Below the pieces are notes generated by a model, which ran no database searches, was not told the origin of the DNA, and was given only the letters and a program-made list of their open reading frames with translations. From Spongospora subterranea f. sp. subterranea (lineage: Eukaryota > Endomyxa: Phytomyxea > Phytomyxea > Plasmodiophorida), in contig JAUGWO010000279.1 in NCBI GenBank assembly GCA_049724395.1, positions 1 through 47,074 of the forward strand: a DNA stretch of 47,074 bases, in the 5' to 3' direction. Shown here piece by piece: positions 36,400 to 46,900 of the stretch. Numbering within the stretch: position 1 is the stretch's first letter; every line of letters begins with the position of its first letter. A program made the translations under genes and the position numbers.

Positions 36400-36590
36400 C
36401 ACCAGGCTCTGTTTGGTCTCCACGCCGACCTGCATCTCACCCCTGAACACCAGGCTGTGTTTGGTCTCCACGCCGACCTGCATCTCACCCCTGAACACCA
36501 GGCTGTGTTTGGTCTCCACGCCGACCTGCATCTCACCCCTGAACACCAGGCTGTTTTTGGTCTCCACGCCGTCCTGCATCCACCCCTGAA
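36400..36590. repeat. Minisatellite, four copies of a 48-bp unit
   Basis: Units begin at 36400, 36448, 36496 and 36544; the second and third are identical and the outer ones carry a few changes. The unit length is a multiple of three and both strands stay open: plus HQAVFGLHADLHLTPE, minus GEMQVGVETKHSLVFR. No gene context decides whether it is translated. Confidence 0.95.
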
Positions 36591-36592
36591 CG

Positions 36593-37018
36593 GTGCAAGC
36601 CTGAGGATGTTTTGAATCTCATGACAAGGATGACAGCCGGGCCACTCCCCGCTGCACATGCTGCCATCCTCGTATGCAGTTGTCTGGTATTACGGGAGGA
36701 GGTCTTGAACGATTGGCAAATTTCTGTGGAGGACCAGACCCCTCCCAAACCGATCACGTGTTGCCGCTCTCAGCCGAATTCTGTACAATTTGGATGAATA
36801 TCCCGCAGAGCTTCTTCATGCGGATGTCAGCCAGGGAATTCGGCAGAAAGCGGCAAAAAGTGATCGGTTTGGGAGGGGTATTGGTCCTCCTTGCCAGTCG
36901 TTCAAGACCTTTTCACGTAATTGCAGACACCTGCATACAAGGATGGCAGCTTGTGCAGAAGGGAGTGGGCCGCCTGTCATCCTCGTCATGAGATCCAAAA
37001 CATCCTCCGGCTTGCACT
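36593..37018. repeat. Long inverted repeat (~190-bp arms, ~55-bp centre)
   Basis: Arms 36593-36781 and 36835-37018 pair through GTGCAAGCC / GGCTTGCAC at the outside, TCATGACAAGGATGACAG / CTGTCATCCTCGTCATGA, TCCCAAACCGATCAC / GTGATCGGTTTGGGA, and GCCGAATTC / GAATTCGGC near the centre. Arms differ by scattered substitutions. This is the form of a foldback or miniature inverted-repeat element; RNA from it would make a long hairpin. Confidence 0.9.
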
Positions 37019-37520
37019 GCAGTTTATCAAAGCCGAAAGCCTGTTGATATTCACCATGCTGCTCAATCAATAATAACATTCATCCGAGCATTACTTACGA
37101 GCAAGCAATTGAATTTGACCAAAGTAGTGTCAGAATCGCAATCAGATAAAGCCACCGATCAAATTTAGGAATTGCAAGAAATCAATACCTAATCTTCAAT
37201 GAAAGCAAAGCATCAAAACACGAATGGTCAACTATTACAACTGTTCACAAACGCTCGACATGGTCACGACGATTGGCGTAAATACCTACCGTATTGAGGC
37301 GGTCCCACAATGGGCGTTGTGTGGATTTGAGTGATCGGCGCCGCTTTAAGTATCAAAACATGGTGAACAAACTGCGGTTTGGCGACTTTATTTACAAAAA
37401 TGGGCGCGGGCGCGCTGAAATATTCCTATATCAATTTTGAGGACTAATGGAAGGATCCCTGACGCTCCAGCTTTTCTTTTGCCATATGTCCCAGCTGATA
37501 GTTATTGATGTCATCGAACG
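37019..37520. other. No gene seen
   Basis: AT-rich intergenic DNA between the inverted repeat and the mariner-like element; no supported coding sequence. Confidence 0.5.
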
Positions 37521-37525
37521 TTATA

Positions 37526-38958
37526 TTCCCTCTGTCCCATAATAACTGTCGCAAACGCCATTTTTTGCGGAATTAACCGCATTTTATTACAGAAATTGTT
37601 GATTTTCTTATGGAGTTGACGCCGTCAATGATATGGGGGGATGATATTGCACCAAACTATACACTGACGGAATGATCATGTTCATCATGGAGTTCGAAGG
37701 TGAACCAGAAATGGCTGAAGCTGCTGATGCGCTGGTCAGCTTGGTGCAACATGCTTATCGAGACCGGGCGCGTAACTTGATAGACGACGAACGTCGTTCA
37801 GTTTATGAGCGGATATTGGCAAACACACAGAGCGGAGTCCCAAAAAAGGATGCTTCGCAAGATGTGCAGCGGAATTCAACTGCCACTTTAGAACGGTTAG
37901 CCGCATCTGGCATCGAGGGGTCGAATCTTTTGATGATGGAAAACGTCTGCGCCGACGTATCGGCAAGAAAAAAGGGTGCGTGCGGAAGAAAAAACGTCGA
38001 AGTCGACATTTCGAAAAAGATTGAAGCCGTACCCTTCATCAAAAGGGCGACTCTGAGAAGTCTTTCAGCTGCGATAGACATTCCTAAATCAACGCTGATG
38101 CGAAAGTAAAAAAAAAAGAGATTTTAGGCGTCACTCAAACCAACGCTTACCGAACCAAATAAGGTTGAGCGACTGCGTTTCTGCATGTCGATGCTTAAAC
38201 CCGAAACCGTTAATTTCAATTCTGCCATGTTTCAAGATTTGTTAGACGTTATCCACGTCGATGAGAAGTGGTTTTTCATGACCAAAACTAAGCGGACAAT
38301 CTACTTTTCAGCAGAAGAGCCCGTTCCACTGAGAACCTGCAAGAGCAAGCGCTTGATCGAGAAAGTTATGTTTTTGGCTGCTGTAGCCCGCCCTCGATAC
38401 GACAACAGCCGACAGCAAGTATTTGATGGAAAGCTGGGCATCTGGCCATTTGTCAATAAGGAACCGGCACAGCGCGCGAGTAAGAATCGACACAACGGCA
38501 CATTAATCACAAAACCCATATCAGTTGGAAAACAAGAATATCTCAACATGCTAATTTGCAAGGTATTACCGGCGATTCAAGAAAAATGGCCAGGTAATGA
38601 AGCTGGACAGACAATATATCTCCAACAGGATAACGCAAAGCCACATACCAAGCCTGATAACGCGATATTCACGACCGCGGCGAAGACGACGGGATTGGAT
38701 GTTCAGTTAAGATTTCAACAACCTAATAGTCCGGACATGAACGTACTTGATCTTGGGTATTTCAATGCAATTCAGTCTCTCCAGCATCTTAGGGGCCCCA
38801 AGACCGTCGACGACCTGATCGTGGATGTCGAAGAATCCTTTTCGTCACTTGAACCTGCCAAACTGAACAGGGTGTTTTTGAGTTGGCAGCAATGCATGAT
38901 CAGCTGTATGACATTTGGGGGTGGAAATAAAATTCATGTTCCGCACAAAAAACCCTAG
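37526..38958 (+). mobile_element. Mariner-like (DD39D) DNA transposon, 3' end missing
   Basis: The left end, CCCTCTGTCCCATAATAAC at 37528-37546 just after a TA, resembles the terminal repeat of plant-type mariner/Stowaway elements (CTCCCTCCGTCCC type). The transposase follows. No matching inverted terminal repeat is present on the right: LINE sequence begins directly after the transposase stop, so the right end was lost or displaced by that insertion. Confidence 0.8.
37672..38958 (+). pseudogene. Mariner-like transposase, DD39D type, frame-broken
   Basis: The N-terminal part (37672-38106) has a helix-turn-helix-like end (LRSLSAAIDIPKSTLMR). The catalytic part begins near 38150 (LTEPNKVERLRFC) and carries HVDEKWFF (first D), LQQDNAKPH (second D) and NSPDMNVLDLGYF; counting 39 residues to the D of LDLG gives DD39D, the plant-type mariner signature. 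KVMFLAAVARPRY and the NKHR-type block are also family marks. Between the halves, a run of ten As at about 38107-38116 and a second slip near 38135-38145 break the frame: HSN and KPTLTE lie in different frames. The rest is one long open frame, so the loss is fairly recent. Confidence 0.85.
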
Positions 38959-39690
38959 CAGGACCCCATCGCCCACGATTCCGACGCCACATTCCGATCC
39001 CTGACCGACCTGCCTGCGCTCGTCGCCGACCACACCAACATCCGCGTTGTCTGCAGCGAAGCAGCCCGGCTCGTCGTCACCATATCGGCCAACCGCACCC
39101 AGATCTCGCTCCACACCCGGAAACGACCAAGACGCCCGCCCCATTCGACGACAAGCTGCCCACCGCCAGCCGGCCGGCACCACCGCCCCGGCCAGCGGCC
39201 GCTCCACCACGGTCTACCGCGCAACTACCCACTACCGCGAATCCACCGACGAAGGAAACCCCAACCGCTCTTCTCCTCCCGCACGCGCACCGGCGCAATT
39301 CCTGTCTGGTGCCGTCCATAGCCCCCTACCGATCCCCTACCAACGGCCCCTACCACACTGACTACGCCGCAACCCAGTGTACCCACCACGGTCGATCGAC
39401 TCCGTGGCGCCATTAACGATGTCAGTCGCGGCGCGCGCCCCAACGATGACGACTGCCGATGAACGCAGCGCCCCCGGAACCTATCCCCCGACTCCGCACA
39501 AGGTACCACCGGACAGGTAATCGTCGTGGCCACACCGCCTGTCCTGGTCCTGAGACCGACAGACGTCTAGGGACGTTGCTACCTTGACAAACACCCAAAT
39601 ATCGCGCAGATCATTTTATGAATTCCGAACGCTGGAACCAGCATTGACAATCATAATAAAGAACAGAAGCACCTAAAACCCTTTCTTGGT
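38958..39690 (+). mobile_element. LINE copy A, 5'-truncated, plus strand
   Basis: It is related to the 3' part of the LINE at 42795-46900 (shared FRS-TDLPAL block and the proline-rich tail) at perhaps 70 per cent identity. It ends in the family's 3' terminus GAACGCTGGAACCAGCATTG followed by CATAATAAAGAACAGAAGC, which holds an AATAAA. It lies directly after the mariner-like transposase and tail-to-tail with copy B. Confidence 0.8.
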
Positions 39691-39764
39691 CGCGAGGGAT
39701 TCATCGACAACATGAATTCGTCTGCCCGTTGGCCGCGACGCCCGTATATCCTAACATCGGGCTT

Positions 39765-40735
39765 TTAGGTGCTTATGTTCTTTATTATGATGTTCAACGC
39801 TAACTCCAGCGTTCAAATTGCATAAACTGAGCCATTAGCGGCCTATTCACGGATTTGGATGTTCTGCCACGTTAGCGACGTCCGCAGATGTCTGCCAGTC
39901 ACGAAACCGGGATCGTCGTGTAGCCACGACGATCACCTATCTGGTGGTACCTTGTGGGGCTCCAGAGGATGGATTCTCGGCAGCGCCGTCGACGTCAGGG
40001 CGCGCGCCGCGACCGGCATCGTTAACGGCGCCACGGAGTCGATCGACCGTGGTAAGGTACACTGGGTTGCGGCGCATTGCCTGTGGTAGGGTCAGGTGGT
40101 AGGGCGTCGGTAGGGGGCTGCGGCGGCTGTGGACGGCACCAGGCCGGGGATGGCGCCGGCGCGCGTTCTGGAGGAGAAGAGCGGTTGGGCTTTCCTTCGT
40201 CTGGTTGGCTGTGGCGCGGTTGTGCTGGGTGGGCGGCGGCGGGCGGCGGGAGGTGGCGCGACTGGTGGCTGTGGTGGCGCGGCCGCGGGTCGTGGTGTGG
40301 TGGTGCCGGTCGGGCCTTCTTCGCCGGTGGATTGGGGGTCGTCGATTCGGGGCGGGCGTCGGGGTCGCTTCCGGAGGAGGAGCGAGATCTGGTCAGCGGA
40401 GATGGTGACGGCGAGTCGGTCTACGTCGCGGCAGGCCAGGCGGATGTTGACATGCAAGGCGGTGAGCGCCGGCAGGTCGGTTATGCTGCGGAACGTGTTG
40501 GCCGGGGCCGTGGTGGTGGAGGCGTGAGGATCGGGCGGGCCGGCGAGGGGAACGGGCGGGTCGGGCGGTCCATGTTGGCGGTCCTGCGAGCAGCACATCG
40601 CTCTCATCTTGCAGATGGCCAGGGCCATGGCGTCGACCTTCCGCTGGAGTGCGATGTCGAGGGCTGGGGGCTGGACCTGGCGATCTCGAGATCGCCAGGA
40701 TCTGGGGCCGGGCAGGCTTTTTTCACGTGAACGCA
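39765..40735 (-). mobile_element. LINE copy B, 5'-truncated, minus strand
   Basis: Very similar to the 3' part of copy C, including the C-terminal coding stretch (NTFRSITDLPALTALHVNIR) and the long GC-rich tail. The 3' end is at about 39770 (TTATTATGATGTTCAACGCT on the plus strand). The 5' truncation at 40735 abuts the segmental repeat copy 2. Short 5'-truncated copies are what target-primed reverse transcription leaves. Confidence 0.85.
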
Positions 40736-41158
40736 GTGGCGTACAGTGACGCCCTCTCAAAGGTGTTGAGTTAACTGGGACTGGGACCTAATCTGTACAG
40801 ACTGGCTTGGCAATCCGCATTATTTTAACTCCGTCGTCGACTTTGATATCCACTAATGTCAGGTCATTGTCTTTAACTGACGACCAGGATCTCTTACGGT
40901 CGTATGCCCAACGCAACCGGCCATGCTGGCATCTGGAGACGGGGAACTGCAGGCGCTGCAGCCCTGCGACGCGCACCTGGGCGCGAGGAATCGTGCGATC
41001 ATCCTTCGGTTCCTCGAGTTCAGGTTGGACGTTGGTTTGTCCCAACACTTATATCCTTTTCGCGTTTTGATTCCCGTGTTTTCACATTCAGATCGTTTTC
41101 TCCCCCTTTACTAATAAGTTACCAGAACACTGATGTTATTTGCATCACCTTGTTATTC
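40734..41158 (+). repeat. Segmental repeat copy 2
   Basis: Second copy of the 35654-36085 block, same orientation, starting within a few bases of the 5' truncation point of a LINE copy (40735). It keeps LTDDQDLLRSYAQRNRPCW but then differs, losing the LASELQ part, so if the block is a gene this copy is damaged. Confidence 0.75.
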
Positions 41159-41189
41159 GCTTCTGTCTGGAATTGCTGATTTTGGGGAC

Positions 41190-41405
41190 AAGTGGAACAG
41201 CGCAATCGCATGCCAGCGGGTTCGCGATGGCGTCGGCGCTGTCGCGTGGGATTCTTACAGAGGAGCTTAGTCGCCAGGTCGAAAGAAAGGTTTGCCAATA
41301 AATGTCGGCCAAGGCCTACAGTCTGTATGACCCGAAAACGGTTGGCGCGAGGAGATGTTTTAAACGAGCTGGCAGGCTCGCATCCGTGTTTCGAAGAATA
41401 AGGGG
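41190..41405 (-). mobile_element. LINE fragment E
   Basis: The minus strand reads SPRANRF followed by LGRHLLANLSF, matching the PTVFRVAATTRDSLLATSW neighbourhood of copy C (about 44260-44400), and 41330-41400 is nearly identical at base level to 44325-44395. Only ~210 bases remain. Confidence 0.65.
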
Positions 41406-41458
41406 ATGGCTTCATTTCGGCTACCGAATATGTTTCAGTTGAAGAATAAAAATCACTC

Positions 41459-42585
41459 TTAATCTTTATGAAAACCAATTCCTCTCCACGTATTTGTTAT
41501 TGAAAGGCTCGATGCTTTCGAGCGCGGCAACCCGGTTATCGACATGAAGCCCGATGCCGTATCGACCGGGTTCGGCATCGATAAACGATTCAATAGTCCA
41601 GCCTCTCGTAATGCCAGTGAGAGGGCCGTTGATCCCGACATCTAATAGCTTGTAATTTGGCGGTATACCCGGCCAAAATGAAGTCAACTTCGGTTCCACA
41701 GTTGCGAGCAACTGGACGACGATGCTGTTCATCAGGTGGACTTTGCATTTGTCCATGATAAGATATGTGATCGGCTTGTTCGCGCAAAATGGCGAGCGAT
41801 CCACAGGCTGAAAGTTGTTTCGTCAATCCTGCACTTTCTTGAACTCTTGTAAACACACCCTTCGGGATAATGTAATTGTGTAAAATTTTCGAATGATTCT
41901 TCCAAGGTTTGCCCTTAAAAATTAAGAAGGGTTTGAGCTTGGTTCCTGACATTGTGACACCGCGGCAGGACTGATTTCTCGAGCAGCCGATCCGGTCGAC
42001 CAAAGACTGAACGGTCCTGGTTCACGTCGGGCCTGCGGGAACTTTGCCGGTCATGTCAAAGTCAACATTCGTTTCATCGATGTTCACGATAACATCTGGA
42101 CCGATGCATAGACGATGGATTTTTCGTTGACATACTCAACGAACTGGTCAATTTGTTGTTGGTCATATCTGGTATTCTGGCACGTGCGTTGCCCGTCTTT
42201 GTACAATGTTATCAAACGTAGAAACCGATACATTCGCTGTCTTAAAGTATTCATATCGGTATCCGCTTCTTCCGAACCAGCCTCTCGACCAGACATCAGC
42301 GCGCGATTCCACCGAAATGGCTCGACTGCTTATTCCAAGGAATGCTGCAATAAACTAGGCGAAGTTGGATAAGCTTTCAGCGGATTAGTGATGGGAGCGA
42401 CGCCCCGGGTGAACGGTTGGAATTCTCCGATTCTGTTAGGAAGTGAATCCGGCAACCAGGCCCTTGTTTCGAGAATCTGATCTGCGCTGGTGATATTCGT
42501 ATATTTCTTGCGAATGGCCTTGGAACGATGCCTTCCAGAGCCGGAAGGGTTTTTAGGCAAAGTATGTTCTTGGGGATGGTTCATC
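41459..42585 (-). pseudogene. Pogo-like (Tc1/mariner superfamily, DDE_1) transposase remnant
   Basis: Right to left: DNA-binding part with RSKAIRKKYTNITSADQIL (about 42470-42530), then VNIDETNVDFDMTGKVPAGPT (first D, about 42030-42090), VTMSGTKLKPFLIFKGKPW (about 41900-41960), ITYLIMDKCKVHL (second D, about 41735-41775) and NYKLLDVGINGPLTGI (third D region, about 41610-41655). These match pogo/Tigger-type transposases. The parts lie in different frames, so it is broken at least three times. No terminal repeats were found. Confidence 0.8.
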
Positions 42586-42725
42586 AACGCTAATTCCAGA
42601 CGTTCAAATTGCATAAACTGAGCCCTTAGCGGCCAATTCACGGATTTGGATGTTCTGCACGTTATTCACGACGTCCGCAGACGTCTGCGCGGTCTCACGG
42701 AACGGGGATCGTCGGGTTTGAACCG
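42585..42725 (-). mobile_element. LINE fragment D, 3' terminus only
   Basis: The plus-strand text CAACGCTAATTCCAGACGTT and the following GCGGCCAATTCACGGATTTG repeat the 3' terminal ~130 bases of copies B and C. It sits at the N-terminal end of the pogo-like remnant and only ~70 bases from the 3' end of copy C. Confidence 0.8.
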
Positions 42726-43627
42726 GTCGTGGCCGAATTCCTTGTGCGCAGGCGATTTTAGGGTGAGCGAGGGCTTTTGTTCAAGCATATTATGATTATC
42801 AACGCTAATTCCAGCGTTCAAATTGCATAAACGGAGCCATTAGCGGCCTATTCACGGATTTGGATGTTCTGCCACGTTAGCGACGTCCGCAGACGTCTGC
42901 GGCACGAAACCTGTGGATCGTCGTGTAGCCACGACGATCACCTGTCTGGTGGTACCTTGTGGACGGCGCCAGGGGATGGTTCCCGGGGCGCTGCGTGCAT
43001 CGGCGTGTTCGTCATCGTCAGGGCGCGCTTTCGCGACCGGCATGGTTAACGGCGCCACGGGTCGATCGACCGTGGTAGGTACACTGGGTTGCGGCGCATT
43101 GCCTGGGTAGGGTCAGCTGGTAGGGCGTCGGTAGGGGGCTGCGGCGGCTGGTGGACGGCACCAGGCCGGGATGGCGCCGGCGCGCGTTCTGGGGAGAAGA
43201 GCGGTTGGGCTTTCGTCGTCTGGTTGGCTGTGGAGGAGCGAGTTGTGCTGGGTGCTTGCGGCGGCGGGCGGCGGGAGGTGGCGCGACTGGTGGCTGTGGT
43301 GGCGCGGCCGCGGGTCGTGGCGGTGGTGGTGCCGGTCGGGCCTTCTTCGCCGGTGGATTGGGGGTCGTCGATTCGGGCGGGCGTCGGGGTCGCGGCGGAG
43401 GAGGAGCGAGATCTGGTCAGCGGAGATGGTGACGGCGAGTCGGTCTACGTCGCGGCAGGCCAGGCGGATGTTGACATGCAAGGCGGTGAGCGCCGGCAGG
43501 TCGGTTATGCTGCGGAACGTGTTGGCCGGGGCCGTGGTGGTGGAGGCGTGAGGATCGGGCGGGCCGGCGAGGGGAACGGGCGGGTCGGGCGGTCCATGTT
43601 GGCGGTCCTGCGAGCAGCACATCGCTC

Positions 43628-45169
43628 TCATCTTGCAGATGGCCAGGGCCATGGCGTCGACCTTCCGCTGGAGTGCGATGTCGAGGGCTGGGGGCTGGAC
43701 CTGGCGGGCTCGAGATCGCCAGGATCTGGGGCCGGGCAGGCTGCCGTCGTGAATGGGGATCGGGCAGCGGCTGTACGCGGTGTCGAGCGCGTCCTTGAGA
43801 TGATGGCTGGGACCATCTCGACGATCTGGCTGTCGAGCGCGTTGTCGGTGGTCGTCGACTGGCGCTGGGCCATGTCGAGGTCGAATTCGGGGCCGATGAG
43901 GTCGGAGACGCGGCTGCAACGGGCGATGTGATATCTGGAGACGGGGAACTGGCCGTTGCAGCCGCGGCAGGGGTATCGGGCGCCCGGAATGCGATTGCAC
44001 ATCCATCGGCAGAGCTCGACGACATGCGGGCCGGAAAGTTGGGCGACCGGATGGGGACGGTTGTAGTCCTGGCGTTGGATTCGCATCAACTTGCTCGCTC
44101 GGTGGTCGTGCCAGGAGGCGGTCCTGATGGCCGAGGTAACGGCGGCTGTCTGGAATCGCTGCTTCTGGGCCGGAGTCGGGCGCGCCGGCAGGTCGTTAAG
44201 CGGGTTGGCGGCGGCGTGGGCGTACTCGTGAGCGAAACGGCGGGCGATGGCTTGCGCCTGTCGATTGATGGGGCATCGTCTCCAGGATGTCGCCAACAGG
44301 CTGTCCCGAGTCGTGGCGGCGACCCGAAAGACGGTTGGCGCGAGGAGATGTCTTTCGGGGCCGAGCTGGCAGGCTCGCATCCGTGCTTCGAAGCTGAGTC
44401 GAAGTTGGGTCTGGCGGGTCCTCGCCGGCACCAGGCCGGCCAGTCGCATCATAAGATAGTTGCCGCGGTCGGAACCGAGACATCGTCCCAGGTACTTGGA
44501 GATAAGGCGGTCGACCGCCTCGAGCGCGGCTGGTCGGTGATCGGTGATGGCCATGCCGTACTCGACGCGGGAGCGGCCGAAAGCGGCAATAATCCTAGCC
44601 TTCGTTGCCAGTGAGATGGCCGGGGTCTGAAAGGTCTCCAGCTGCTGGATTCCAAACAGGGCTCCGTCAGCCTGGCGAGTGCGGTCGGCGAGTTGCGAGC
44701 CATGTGCGATCATGCCGTTGACCATCTTCACGCCGAGCAACGACGTGGTTCCGGATACCGGGAGGGGCTGATCGGCCAGTGAGAGGGTGGACCAGCTAGA
44801 GCGGAGCGGTAGCGAGACCGCCGACTTCCGGACGTTGTATGAATAAAAATGTCCTTCGGCATACTCTTGGGCGGCGTTCAGCATGGCCTGCATGACCTGC
44901 TGGTCCCAGTGGAATAGTGTCTGGTCGTCGGCGTACATGATGCAGGCCCAAAAGCACCGGTACATCTCATGCAGCATCTTGGACGATGGCTCCGGGCAGC
45001 ACTTGAACACGTCAGCGGGTAGATTATCGGGCCCGATCGCCTTCTTCCATTTCAGCTTGAAGATTCTTGCCTCGATGCTTGTCGCCGAAAATGCCAGCTC
45101 CTCACCTTGATCGCCGCAGGACATCGGCTTACGAGCGGCTTGAAAATCTTTCGGCTGGCGTATTGTCAT
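43628..45169 (-). pseudogene. LINE C reverse transcriptase and C-terminal domain, internally deleted
   Basis: One open frame of 513 codons. LKWKKAIGPDNLPADVF is RT motif 1; the next recognisable motif is IMYADDQTLFHW (the F/YADD active site). They are separated by only about 20 residues where a full RT has well over 100, so the palm core between them is deleted without breaking the frame. After the RT come a thumb-like region and a C-x3-C-x10-C-x2-C...H...C motif: CRWMCNRIPGARYPCRGCNG, then HIARC. Such a protein could not polymerise DNA. Confidence 0.85.
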
Positions 45170-45523
45170 CGCGGGTGAATAACTCGCGGTAGTGTTCGGT
45201 GAATTGGGCCAGCGAAGGGCGAACTACCTCCTTGTGCGTCCGCGTCCCCGTCTCTAAAGCGACTCCATCAGCGACTTGACTTTGCTGATCACATATCCTT
45301 CCGGCATCTGGTCCATCGTGCGCCAATCCGCCGTCCTGTGAGCCTTGAAGGTGCGGTTCGCTTCCGTCGGTCTCCAGCAGGGAACAGGTTCTCGAATACG
45401 CTTCGTCGACCAGAATCTGGGCGGCCAGGGTGGCATCGTCACCATCGGGGTCGTCGGGAAGTTGATCGTCCAGTTCGGCGCCGACCTGTTACCATAAGGT
45501 GGTCAGTTCGCCCAGCACCGGTG

Positions 45524-46258
45524 TCAACAAATCCTTGCACTCAGCAGAGTGTTTGCTTTCCCGCGCCAGCGCTCCTCTTGCCCAGTTCCATCGTTCGGGG
45601 TCTTTCGCCGGCGGGACTCCTGGCTCCGGGATCGTGATCGTGACCAGTTGGTGTGGCGTCGGTGTCGGCGGCGGGGCGACAGCAATTGCAGCGTGAACCG
45701 TGCCCCGGACAAGCGCCAGATCAACAACAAGAAGCCCGTGTCGCGGTGAATCCACGTCCATCGATCGTCGGATCTGCTAAGACAAGAGTTCAGCAACCGC
45801 AATTTCGTGTCGTTTGCAAAATCCAGGACCGCGCTGCTGCGCGCGTCAGATATTCTGTCCCCGGTGATCGGGCCGAGATGGGCATTGAAATCTCCCAAAA
45901 CAGCCAGCACACGGTTTGGAAAGTCGTCGGCCGCTTGCAAAAGGCAGGTTGACAATGAACGTAACTCAAACTCAAAAGCTCCAAAGATAAACTCGGAGGG
46001 CCAATAAAATCCAGCGATAACCAACAGTGAAGAATAGAATATGATCCAGTGGCCGTCGCGACACACTTGATCGAAACGTAGTGAATAAATCACTACGAGA
46101 AAAATGATATTGATCCCCTTTGCCTCGCCATACATAAATGGAGTTCCGACACCTTTACGTCTTTCCTGCTCCACTCTCCTGTAGGATTGTGCCATTATTA
46201 ACGCGCTGTCAGCCGCGTCTTCCGTGGCGCAATACGTTTCATCAATGATCGCCTCCAT
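45524..46258 (-). pseudogene. LINE C APE-type endonuclease domain
   Basis: RVLAVLGDFNAHLGPITGD is the conserved catalytic GDFN block of LINE APE endonucleases, and DDRWTWIHRDTG follows as in the S-D-H end of the domain. A frame change near 45700 separates it from the linker (HKEVVRPSLAQFTEHYRELF at about 45180-45240) that leads to the RT, so the polyprotein is broken at least twice. Confidence 0.75.
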
Positions 46259-46900
46259 TATTCAAGATAGATCGTATCCTGTTTTTCCGGAATCTAATTA
46301 CTTAGCAGTTGTTCCAGCACGAGATCTCGTAATAGATGGCGGATGTGGTCAAAGTCTGTGGGCGATGAGGAGGTTACCTGTCGGTTGTGTTCTTCCACAT
46401 TGTCGGCTGTCTTGGCTGGTGAGCGCAGGCGGCGAACCTTGTTCGCCACGACCTCCTCCTGGTGGAATTCCAGCCCCCGGGAGACGGCGCGTCGCGCGGG
46501 CACAACTTCGTCGTCGCTGACCCAGGAATCTCCCGTTCCGCCATTTCGGTTGCGCTCCAGTATCTCCCGATATCCTGCGGGCAGATCAGCAATATTGGCC
46601 TGACCAGTGGCGTCGGTACCTTCGACGCCGAGTCGGCATCATGCATCATTTCGTCGATGGACGGCATCAGGGCGTCCAAAACGTCCTTCCGGCCTGCCAG
46701 AGTCTCCTCAGACTTGCTTCGAGTGGCGGCGGACATGGGGATGTCGGCCTGATGCCGCTTCTTCTTCTTTTGACGACGATTGAAGGCTGACTTTCGCTGC
46801 GTCTGCCATTCCTCGCTCTTCGTTTGAGGTTGCGGTCCCGCGGCAGCCGTATTTCTTGGAGCAGCGAATATAGCGCTCCGGGGTCTTGCCCCAATATTTA

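Larger units (their letters stand above)
42795..46900 (-). mobile_element. LINE copy C (APE-endonuclease/RT non-LTR retrotransposon), longest copy
   Basis: It reads leftward: a charged, basic region that may be ORF1 or the ORF2 start (46260-46900), an APE-type endonuclease, a reverse transcriptase, a C-terminal zinc-binding motif, and a GC-rich proline/arginine tail ending in the 3' terminus shared with copies A, B and D at about 42795. The style of the C-terminal cysteine motif is like LINEs of early-diverging fungi, from memory. The 5' end is not resolved and may run to the window edge. Confidence 0.88.

Noticed and set aside
36400-36590. CRISPR-like array
   Set aside because: The 48-bp units are head-to-tail without spacers, so it is a minisatellite; the host is eukaryotic.
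38106-38127. A short GT...AG intron at the A-run in the mariner transposase
   Set aside because: At 22 bases it is too short, and splicing it does not bring the two halves into the same frame.
43089-43931. Long glycine/arginine-rich plus-strand frames at 40077-40730 and 43089-43931
   Set aside because: They are antisense shadows of the GC-rich LINE 3' region, with the same sequence in copies B and C.
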